This document shows, piece after piece, positions 9,706 through 21,195 of a stretch of DNA of 64,000 bases; within the stretch, counting starts at the first letter, position 1, and every line of letters starts with the position of its first letter. Source of the DNA: Erpobdella octoculata (Eukaryota; Annelida; Clitellata; Hirudinida; Erpobdellidae); contig OZ022241.1 of the NCBI GenBank assembly GCA_963978895.1, positions 26,888,073 through 26,952,072 of the forward strand. Reading direction: 5' to 3'. Under the pieces are notes generated by a model. It was not told where the DNA came from, did not search any database, and was given only the letters and a program-made list of their open reading frames with translations. The translations under genes were made by a program, and so were the position numbers.

Positions 9706-12700
9706 CTAAGTTAGTAAGTTTAATGTTTGATTAATTAAATTGATATATAATTTAAAATAAGCTGACAATACTTTCTACCTATTATATTTAAAATTATATT
9801 ACATTTAACATAAGTTTATAATGTTTAAACAATTAAAATCAAAAGTAAATTTAAAAAAAAAAGATAATAACCCTAGGTGAGTTTTGAAGGGAATTTGCAA
9901 TTTTTGATGGGTGAATGAGAGACTTCATTTTAGAGACATACCTTGAAATGACAAAAGTAAATAAACAACAAATGAAAATATATTTCACTAATGTACATTT
10001 CAATATCGCCAAATAAGTCCTGCGTTTTAGACACAGATGCTGGTAGTTGTAAAATAAAACAATAGGGCTGACAACACCAAAACTTTTTAATATTTGATAA
10101 TACTAAAACAACAGTAAGGATGCATTAGATTCCTTTCAAGCTTTTGAGTTTCAGTTTGTGTCCACTATTAAACAACCTACAATTATTTATTAATTAAAAT
10201 TAAAGCTGCTCTGATTAACAACCAGTGATGTTCCAGTTAACTGTAATTATAACTGAAATTACAGATTAACTCAAAAATCTGATTAAGTTAACTTAAACTG
10301 TAACTGTAACACAAACTTTATAAAGTATTTTATTTTGAATATTTTCTTGTTACTTTTAAAGCGTGTTATAACTATTTTTCTGGTTTTCTATTGCTCTTTG
10401 AACTTTGATATCTTTATTACCTTTACATGCTAAATAGCAGGGATACCTGGGGTTTTTAGAGGTTTTTCTTTTCTTGATTCTCTCTCAGTTTCCCTTTTTC
10501 TTATTTTTCTTCTCCCTATCTCCCTTGCTCTCCAGCCCTTCCCCCTGTCCTCTCTTCACACAGCATGTGCATGCCTACGAATGCCGGCACACTAAAAGTT
10601 ATTTAATAGGACCAGACCCCCCTTAACATTTACACACAAAGCAGCTAATTACAAGCTAATGTGATATAATATATATCTTTATATATAAAAATATATAGCT
10701 GTGCAATGTCTGGCTAAAACTCATAAACCGCCGAACAGATTTCATTGAAATTTGGTTCACTTAAGTAAAACATTTAGCAGGTTGCATATATCAATTTTGG
10801 AAAAAATTTGTTAATCCGTTGGTATATTATAGTTTTAACGTTTCGGTCAGCAGTTGTAAAGGAAGTAAATTTATTTTCTTCAAAATTAAAATAAAAATTA
10901 ATTTTTTTGTAATTAAATTAAAAAAAAATTTTTTAACAGCTTTTTTATTATTTTCAAATATAAATATCAAATAAATTTGTGTGTTGTTTAGTGGCACGTT
11001 ATACTTTTGTTTGTTTTTTTTTATCGAGCTTATTTCTCTCTCCGAAACCGTAGCTGTACTTTCAGTGGTTTACATTTGATATTTTGATTGCCAAAAAGTT
11101 TTTTTTTTAAATACATATAGTTTTGCTTTTGTTATTTGCAATGCCGAGAAGAGGAGCTGACATAGATCTTTTATAAGTCTATCCAAATTCCGACAATCTA
11201 CTTCACACGTGCTATGCTAACCGCACGGATAACCAGCGAGCGACAGAAAAGAAAATGTTAACAATTCGAGCGTGAATGAAAATGGACGAGAAAAGAATAG
11301 GCTTGAAAGACTGGATTTTGTTGTGCGGCTGGAAAAGTAAAATTGCAACAATTAGTCCCACCACCAAATCCATTACGCTCATAAGTTTTGGTTGCTGGAA
11401 GTGATTCTACACAATTGTTTCCAAATGATAAAAATTTCATGCCCACTGTCACGCCCGCGTAAACGCAGGTGCGTGCCTGGATCTAACTTTGGGATTTCCG
11501 GCGCAGGCGGTGCATCGGGTATTGCACAACGTTGCGTGTTTGGATTGTTGCGCGAATATTTGAACGTTTAAGCCTGTAGCCTGTAGCCTGGAGGGCTTGT
11601 ATTTATAAGGCTGTCGCGAACTACTTCGGCCCTTCTTCTTGTTCCTGCTTCTTGTTCGCCATTGTTCGCCATTGCTTGATCGAAGTTGAAACTGTTTTTT
11701 GTATCTGTCGCGTCGTTTGATAAAGTTTTCGAACTGTACTCGTTAATAAAACATCTAATACTGTTAAAGAGTGTCTTAAACTTTATTTAGACTCAAATTT
11801 TCTCCAGCAATATCGACGACTTCGCAAAGGCGGAATCGTCACATTGCATTTTTGGTGGCAGCGTGGGACAGTCAGTCGATACATCGATCAGAGTCGTCCT
11901 GGGGTGGTGGAGTTCATCCAGTGACGAAGTTCTACCGAGTTTGAAGATCGACGATTGACGATTCAGGTTGGAGAAAGAGTCCGGACAGTTTCAGACCGTT
12001 CAGTTCGACCACGTGGCGACATCCATTTCGCAAGGAGGGCCGATCCACATCTCAGGTTAGAGGTTTTATCGTTGCCGGATTGCCCAGTTAGGTTTTTCTT
12101 TCTTTTCTTCTGTGTAGTAAGGTTTCATAAATATGATTAGAACCCCTACGGTTGAAGAGTCAGTTGCGCTGGATAGTCCAACAGGGATCCTTAGCGAGGA
12201 GCACTATCAATTTGTTGATGATAGTCGGCGTCCACGTAGAGTTAGTGATGATGCTAACGTTAGCAAAAGTTCTAAGTCAGAAATAGCTGAGCGTAAATTA
12301 GCATTGCGCGAAGCAGAATTGGCGGCAAAAGAAGCTAAATTAGAACAGGAGAGCAGACTCGCTGAAGCTAAATTAGAACAGGAGCGTAGGCTCGCTGACG
12401 CTAGGTTAGATGAGGATAGGGCAACCCGCAGACTTGCTGAAGCTAAACTAGAGCTGGAACGTGAAAGGATTCAGGACCACAATAGTCTTGAGGTTTCCTT
12501 AGCCGTTCGCTCTAGTCGCTTTCAGAATGCCATGAAGGGTATAATGGCAGAGTTTCCCTCAGATCCTGCTGCAATACCGGGGTATTTTCAGTATCTAGAG
12601 AATCAGTTTGCATCATACCAAGTTGATGATGATGTAAAACCCAAAATATTACAGGCCCATTTGAATAATAGAGCTCGATCAATCTTGAGTCGATTGACCG

Positions 12701-15700
12701 TTGCTCAGTTAGGTGACTATGAGGAATTAAAGCAAATTTTATTGCAGGAATTTCGGGTCACTCCCAGTCTTTTAAGGGAGAGGTTTTATGCTGTAAAAAG
12801 GAGACCTGGTGAGACTTATTCACAGGTAGCTTCTGAATTACACACAGCGTTATCGTATTATATTAAAAGTAGGAATATTGATGAGAATTTCCATCAATTA
12901 GTTAGTTTGATGTGTGCCGATAGGTTGAAACAACTAATGTCTCCCAGTTGTGCAGATTTTATTTTAACTCAGGAAAGGGATGATTGGTTAACTCACCTAG
13001 AGCTTTCACGCGTTGCGGATAGCTACATGGCCACACACGAGCATGAGACTAGACCGCCTCGATTCAACAACCAAAAACCAACAGATAAAGGGTCAGGGTC
13101 TCCCATTCCTAATAGAATGACTAAAATATCCATTGATCCTAATATGGATAAGGATAAAAAGTATGGTTTATGCTTCAAATGCCATAAGAAGGGTCATTCG
13201 TTCAAGGAATGTCCTCTACATAAATTCCCTTCCTCAAATTTACCTAATCCCAGAATTAATTGTTGTCAAACAGAAAATTCCTTTAATTGTCTCGGTGATA
13301 GGAAAACATTTGTTGATGATAAAAATTTGTCCTCTCAGTCAAAAAATTCCTTTAATTGTCTCGATGATAGGAAAACATTGGTTGATGGTAAAAATTTATC
13401 TTCTCATTCAGAAAATTCCCTTAGAGGTCTCGTTGATAGGAAAATATTGTTTGATGGTCAAAAATCTTTTCCCTGTCCCGAAGCATGTCCCATTATAGAT
13501 GTTGACGATTATCACATTAGGTCTTATGAGAATGTATTTATCGATCAATTACCATCTATTCCAGCTTTGATTGATGGTGGTGCAGAAGTGTGTTGCATTA
13601 GAGAAGATTTAATTAAATCTCTTCATAGGGTACCACATAAATTTATAAAATTATCCGGCCTTAAAGGTCAACCAGAAATTGTAGGTTGTGTTAGATTAGT
13701 TGTTCGACCAGATCTTGTGGGTGATGACATTGTGAACCTAGCACCCAAGGTTCGTGCATGGTTTGCTGTCGTCCCAAATCTTAATGAGCAAATTATTATC
13801 ACTCCCTCCGTAAGCAACTTATTAAAAACGATATCATTATATGATACCGTTGCATACCCTATTAAGAACAAACAAAATGCACATGACTCTGATGTGAATG
13901 TTCCCAGTCTTGAAATAACTAATTCACAATATTTTGTTTTAGATGAACCTCGTAATGATGAGCATAGTCCAGATGTTGCATTGATTCTAGGTGAAGGTGT
14001 TTCTCGTGCTGCTGACGCTAGGAAAGTTGATTCTCAGGCCGATACTTATCAGGGCATAGGTGCTTCTGTAATTTCGGGTGATGATATTTGTCCAGGTGCT
14101 GATGCTAGGAAAGTTGATTCACAGACCGATACTTGTCAGGGCATAGGTGCTTCTGTAATTTCGGGTGATGATATTTGTCCAGGTGCTGATGCTAGGAAAG
14201 TTGATTCACAGACCGATACTTGTCAGGACATAGGTGTTTCTGTAGTTGCGGGTGATGATATTTGTCCAGGTGCGGATGCAGGCGGAAGTGATTCACGAAC
14301 CGACGCTCGATTTACAACCATTAACGATGATTGTCAGGGGGTAGACGATAGTAATGATCCCGATGCGTTTGCTAAAGAGCAACATGATTGTCCTTCACTG
14401 AAGTCCTTCTGGTTGCTAGGTATAGATAAGCGTAAAAACTTTTATATCGACCGGGGACTTTTGTTTCACAAGGAGAATCAGTGGGGTCATTCCATAAAAC
14501 AGTTGTGTTTGCCCAGGAGTCGTATACTTGCAGTGTTACAGATGGGGCATGATGCTCCCTATTCGGGGCACATGGCTGCCAAGAGTACACGGCAGCGTAT
14601 TCGACTCAGCTTTTGGTTTCCCGATATGGAGAAACAAGTCCAAACCTATTGTGAGTCGTGCCCCGTGTGCCAGTTAAGGGCACCTGTTAGAAAAAGAGAC
14701 CGAGTCCCCATAACTCCCATTCCAAGGGGAGATGAACTACCATTTAATCATTTAGTTATGGATTGCATAGGGCCCATAATTCCAGCGGGTGATAGTGTGA
14801 CTGTCCGACCCAAGTACAATTATGCCCTGGTTGTTGTCGATTTGTTCTCCAGATGGCCGATGGCTTATCCATTAAGGTCATTAGATGCTAAATCTGTATG
14901 TGAGATCCTTATTCAGATCTTTATGACGTTTTCCATACCACGAATAATTAGTTCCGATTGTGGTACGAATTTCAAAAATCAGTTAACGACGACTTTTCTT
15001 AAATGTTTGGGGTGCAGTCCTAGGTTTAACACCCCAGGGCATCCTGAAGCATCCGGGTTAGTGGAGAGGTGTAACCAGAGTCTTAAGAACATGATTTTTA
15101 AATTGGTTGAGGCACATCCTAAGGAGTGGTTTAAGGTTCTTCCTTTTGTATTATGGAGTTTACGTGAGAAACCGTCATCTACAACTCATATTGCTCCTTA
15201 TACATTAGTGTATGGTACTTTGCCACGAGGACCACTTGCTATCCTCAGAGACTCTTGGAATAACGAAAAGGAGTTACCTTTTCATTTAGGTAAGAATCCG
15301 TACAAATACTTAGCCGATCTCAGACAAAACCTACAGTTAGCTAAGGAATTTGCTGAAATTGCAGGAGACCAAGAGCAGAGCAATTACGCACGAAAATATA
15401 ACGTTAGGAGCAGTGATAGGTCTTTTTGTGTAGGTGACAGAGTAATAATTTTAGCACCTGTAAAAGGGGGGTCTAAATTTATGAAGAGATGGCAGGGTCC
15501 CGGGGTGATAGTGAAGGTGAAAGCACCATACTCTTATTTAGTGGAAATTGAGGGCTGTAAACACCATCTACATGCAAATAAAATTCGGAAATACCATGAC
15601 CGAATAGAAACCGCCATTAATAATAATTGTTCTGTAGTATACGAGAAGGACCACGAATTTGGTTTGATTGATTTTCCAAGTAAGTTTGATCCTTGTCAGG

Positions 15701-18700
15701 ATAAACCTCCGAGTTGTAGGGTAGCAAAGGGCTGTTTGGACCATCTTTCGCAGGATTATCGCACACAATTATGTGACATAATTGATGATTTTCCCGAGAT
15801 ATTCTCAGAATCATTAGGAGTTTGTTCTGTAGTATCTCACAAAATCGCGATTTCTCCTGACTTTACCCCCAAACACCTGAGAGCCTATAGAACCCCTGAA
15901 TTGTTGAAGGTAGAAGTGGCTAATCAGATACAAGATATGCTTCGCCAGGGTGTCATTGTACCATCGCAGAGTCCCATGGTAAGCCCGATGGTTTGTGCTT
16001 CAAAGGAACCCAGGGGAGACGGCTTTCCAGTCCCCGATATCCCAAATCTGCTACAGATGGTAGGTAGAGCACAATTCCTAAGCTGTTGGCAAATTTCTAT
16101 GAAGTTACTATACTTTCTTACGAGTAAGATTTACTCGAGTTAGGCAGAATTGTTGACTATGGTTTGGAGTCGGTCAGCAATGCTTTGCTGAGCGCGACTT
16201 CCTTCTCAGAACCATTTAGTATTTTGTGTTGTATTATCATTATTATATCGAGTAGCTGATTTCCTGTCTCGATTAAATTAGGTTTGGAGTAGCTGTGGCT
16301 ACAATTAGGTTTATTTATCCTAGGGTGTATAATCTTTGGTTTAGTATTTCATTGTTATCAGAAATTGGTGCTAGGGTATTTTGGTATCCTTCTTTAGTTA
16401 ATTTCTTTCTCTGGGCGATCTTGGTTAACGATAAAGTGGATCGGTCGCAAGTTTTTATTTGCAGGTCTCCAGGAAGAAGAGCGCGTCACTGAACAAAGAG
16501 CTGCAGGACGTCTCATTTGTCCTTGCTCGGAAGGTTCTTTGACCACGTCTTTCTTTCGCGTGTGGCTCATCGTCGCGACTGTTCTGGATTTGCAGGTTCC
16601 CAAGACGAGCACCAGGAAACCCGACGACGAAGGAAGCCATTCAGTCAACCGGATCCACACTCAGCCAACCGGATCGACCCAGATCAAAGAATGAAGATAT
16701 GGCCGATAACGAGAAGGATCGTTACCGACTTTAGGGGGGGAGGTATGTCACGCCCGCGTAAACGCAGGTGCGTGCCTGGATCTAACTTTGGGATTTCCGG
16801 CGCAGGCGGTGCATCGGGTATTGCACAACGTTGCGTGTTTGGATTGTTGCGCGAATATTTGAACGTTTAAGCCTGTAGCCTGTAGCCTGGAGGGCTTGTA
16901 TTTATAAGGCTGTCGCGAACTACTTCGGCCCTTCTTCTTGTTCCTGCTTCTTGTTCGCCATTGTTCGCCATTGCTTGATCGAAGTTGAAACTGTTTTTTG
17001 TATCTGTCGCGTCGTTTGATAAAGTTTTCGAACTGTACTCGTTAATAAAACATCTAATACTGTTAAAGAGTGTCTTAAACTTTATTTAGACTCAAATTTT
17101 CTCCAGCAATATCGACGACTTCGCAAAGGCGGAATCGTCACACCCACTTTCAAGGTAAGATTCAAATTATTATAAATAGCAATAAAATAAATAAAAAATT
17201 TCTATAACCATTTCAGATCCAAGGACAAATATATAACATTATTACTAATTATTAGGAGCGCTGTTACCACTACCAGATGCAGATCATCAATTTTTACAAA
17301 TTTATATGGGAAATTTGGATGCGGAAGTTGAACAACGTTGTGCTCGCAATCCAACTATTAAGCAAACTATTGTGCGAGAATTACAAACGTTTCTTCATCA
17401 GAACAATGATATAATCAAAATTGCATTGGACTGGATGCCATCTGATAGCCATCATATCGTCATCAGAGCTGACAAAACACCTGCGGGTGAGTACTCGAGA
17501 AGGTTTAATGCGCCGACAATTGACGAAGTGGCTATTGTTATTTCGGAGAAAATATGCATTCTAGAGGTATCGTGCTTCATCATCGGAATAATGAATTGAA
17601 ACGTGTTTACGAAATGCACAGGAGTTACGATGCGCTACAATACCCATTAATATTCTGGCAAGGTGAAAACGTATACCATTTCAATATTAAAATTGTAAAT
17701 CAAGTAACAGGTAAGTACAACTGATTAAATATATAATTTTTTAAATATAAGATTTTGATAGATATAACCGAATATCTTTTGTAATAACAGGTGCTGAAAC
17801 CAACAAAAAGGTCAGTGCTATGAATTTTTATTCATACAGACTCATGATTCGTGAAGGTGAAATAAATCACATTTTGATACGTCGTCGGCTTTTCCACCAG
17901 TTTGCGGTTGACGTGTATGTCAAAATTGAGACTGAACGATTAACTTACATCCGTTTGAACCATCAGCACCTCCGATCTGAAGAATACATTCATCTTCATG
18001 ATGCTATTAATGCCAATGGCAAATGCAAACAACGTGGGAAGGATGAGAATTTTGCCAGCCACTTACATTGGAAGTCTGCGCCACATGCACGAGTACGCAC
18101 AAGATGCGATGTCATGTGTTAGTCAATATGGCCGCCCAGATCTTTTTCCGTCATACTCTTCCAGTCATTCCCTGATCAACTGCAGCGGACGAAATAAACA
18201 CGTGTTTAAAATCATCAAATTTATGGTGGCATGTTAAGACATGCGAGTGTTTTTGCAACATAATCAAAGTGCAGATATGTTTTCGAAGTAATTGTTAGAT
18301 ATTGGTAATGGGGAAAGTCAAAGCTGACACCTCAACTGGATTAATTGCATTACCCACCAATTTCTATAACATAGCGGACTGGAAAGAGGAGCTTATTCAG
18401 TGTTTTTCAGGACGTAGGGCAAAAACCATTAATGGCTCAACACATGAATAATACTGGCAGCAAAAAACAAAGATGTCGATGATGTCAATGCGATCATTCC
18501 AAATTTTCTTCCGGGACAGTTTGTTTCCATCAAATCAGTTGACACAGCTATTAATAACGATAACGTAGTCAACTATCTTACAGAATTTTTGAATTCGCTA
18601 GAATTGCCTGGACTACCACCTCACAATTTGGTATTAAAAATGGTGTTAAGTTATCATAATGTTGCGTAACAATAATCAACCTCGACTGTGTAATAGAACG

Positions 18701-21155
18701 AGACTGTCTGTAAAAAAGCTAATGAATAATGTGACTGAGGCAACGATAATAAATGGTAAATACAAAGGAGAGGATGTTTTGATCCCATGTATGCCGATGA
18801 CTCCAACTGATTTGACCTTCAATTTTAAAAGGTTACAATTTCCTGTGATTCTGGCATTTGTGATGACCATAAATAAATCACAAGGCCAGTCTTTGGAAGT
18901 TTGTGGAATTAAATTGGAGTTTCCATGTTTAGCGCATGGACAATTATATGTTGCATGTCGGAAAACCATCATCGTTTTGCATTTATGCACCGCGAAACAA
19001 ACCATAGCTTATCAGAAAGCTTTACAATGATTAACTGCATTTATCTTTCATGTAAATAAAAGATTCTGAATTAAATTTTAATTAAATTTCTATTTAATAA
19101 GCAAACAAAAGCTTCTGATTTATTTGTGTATGCATCAGATGGAAAAACAAAAAATACGGTGTATCCACAATCACTCGAATAATAAGTTTTCAAATAGTTT
19201 TTTGGCCAAAAATGTAAAAACAATCAAGGCAAAGCTGGCTATTCCAAGCTAGCGGGGATGGAAACAGGAGCGAGAGAGATAAAAACGATAGAAAAACCTC
19301 TAAAAACCCCGGGCAACGCTGGGTAACCCTGCTATATATATATAATGTGTTTGTCTGTCTCTTATGAAAATCCAAACCGCTGCAAATTATTGACAATCAA
19401 TTCTAAAACCGTTCCTAAGAGCCCTTATACGATTGGCAATATTGTAACAACACAAAACAATCTTACTTGTTTGCATTCTCTTTAAAATGGGCTTCGATTT
19501 CATCTTTGAAAATTTCATACGGGTTTAAAAGAAGTTTTGTCATGGCCTGTTTGCATTAAAAAAATATTCTTCGATGATCTATAGATTTGGAAACTCTATT
19601 CGCAAGCAAATTAACTGACTTGAGCTAACTTGACAATTGCCATTTCTGTGTACATTCTTGAGTTTTCAATTCCCAATTGAGTATCCCTGTGTTTTTCATA
19701 TCCTGCCTCATTATAATATGGTTCCTGATTGAGTATAAGACCTGCAATGAATCAGATGATGAAACAATGACAAAACAGAACCCAATAACAATAAAATATT
19801 CAACCTTGTATTGATACCAGAACTTGAAGAAGATTTGACTCTGATGGATTCCAAACCTCAGTACCTCTCCCTGACCATGTACCGAGGAGGCTCACACAGA
19901 CCTGATGACGATAATGATTAATGTTAAAATTTTTTACGAATTACTTCAAATAACATTTTGAAAATAAGAATTAAAATTATATTCAAACATAATTTATTTA
20001 AATAAGATTTCTTAAAATATAACATAACATTTATTTAAATAAGATTTCTTGAACAATAATTAAACCTTTCCATCTTCATACAGATTTGGATTGAGTCTGT
20101 CAATGCAATAAGAAATGTAATGAAGTTTGGGAGGACTTTTTGGATAATCAAAAGCAAGTTGTCCATCAAAGAAGAACAAGCCATATTCATAAGGAGTATT
20201 AGATGGTCCTTCGATCATAGCACTGAATAAATCCTTTTGAAAGAGAATCATATTATAAATCAGCAATGTACATCAAACAAAGTAAGTCAATAAATGTTCA
20301 TACCAATCTTGATTCAAATCCTTTCACATGGATTCCTTTCGGTAGACATGTCTTCAAAAGATTTAGCTTAGAAAAAAAAAGAAATTGTGTTATGCATTCA
20401 ATTAATTACAGTAAACTTGATTGAATGACTGTTGCTAAAAACATTATATTGAAGATGAAAAGAATATTGGGGTGAAGAAATTAAGTAAAATATCACAGCA
20501 GGAATCGTATGAGTCATGTCTGCAAAGGTGACAACAAACAACATAACAAACATGTTCAAATTATTAAGAAAATATACAAACAAGTAAATCTGAAGATTTG
20601 CATAATCATAATGGCACATATTATTTAAATAAATATGTCATCATCATCATTTATTTTTGAAACGTCCCTATTCCACTCTAGGCTAGGGTTGGACGTTTTT
20701 CCATATCAGGCCCTTCCACAAGTCACGATCCAGGGCAGACTGCCGCTTCAGGCCGAGCTCACCCATGTCTTTCTTCACACACTCCCACCAAGTCTTCCTA
20801 CTTCTACATTTACTTTTCACTCCTACAACATCCACATCTCTACATGCCAAAACCCAATCATCTGCACTTTTACGCTCCAAATGTCCAAACCACCTCAGTC
20901 TTCCACGCCTCACCACATCAACCACACAAGGAACATCCAGAAGGCTATTCAAATAATTATATAATCATAATGGCACATATTATTTAAATAAATATGTATC
21001 CAAATAATTATATAATCACTATGGTACATATTATTTAAATAAATATGCATCCAAATAAATATATAATCACAATGACACATATTATTTAAATAAACATGCA
21101 TCCAAATAAATATATAATTACAATGGTATATTTTGATTAATTAAATATGTATCCA

Positions 21156-21195
<40 letters not shown>

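Larger units (their letters stand above)
11447..17142 (+). mobile_element. Gmr1-like Ty3/gypsy LTR retrotransposon, RT-deleted
   Basis: Two 397-bp LTRs (11447-11843 and 16746-17142), identical by eye, begin TGTCACG and end GTCACA. The flanks carry a perfect 5-bp duplication, CCCAC, at 11442-11446 and 17143-17147. A primer site follows the 5' LTR and a G-rich purine tract precedes the 3' LTR. The single ORF has integrase upstream of reverse transcriptase, an order reported for Gmr1-type elements and unlike ordinary gypsies. Most of RT and all of RNase H are absent. Identical LTRs point to a recent insertion. Confidence 0.9.
10676..19333 (+). mobile_element. Autonomous-type Helitron relic, split by an LTR element
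   Basis: The left end is TCTTTATATATAAAAA then the CCGCCGAACAGATTTCATTGAAATTTGG motif common behind Helitron 5' termini. The right end has AACCTCTAAAAACCCCGGGCAACGCTGGG, a hairpin close to a CTA end. Between them are pieces of a Helitron replicase/helicase (17143-18237 and 18238-19030). The HUH nuclease and most of the helicase are missing, so it is a deletion derivative. A Gmr1-like LTR element sits inside at 11447-17142. The whole lies in the last intron of UBE2O, about 130 bp from exon 22. Confidence 0.8.

Noticed and set aside
12133..16143. A Ty1/copia classification for the 12133 ORF because integrase precedes RT
   Set aside because: Gag, CCHC knuckle, integrase finger and catalytic text, and the RT start are gypsy-like; Gmr1-type order explains the layout better.
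16295..16870. Small frames between the Gmr1-like ORF and its 3' LTR as an env or accessory gene
   Set aside because: They are short, overlap on both strands, run into the LTR and show no signal peptide or membrane segment.
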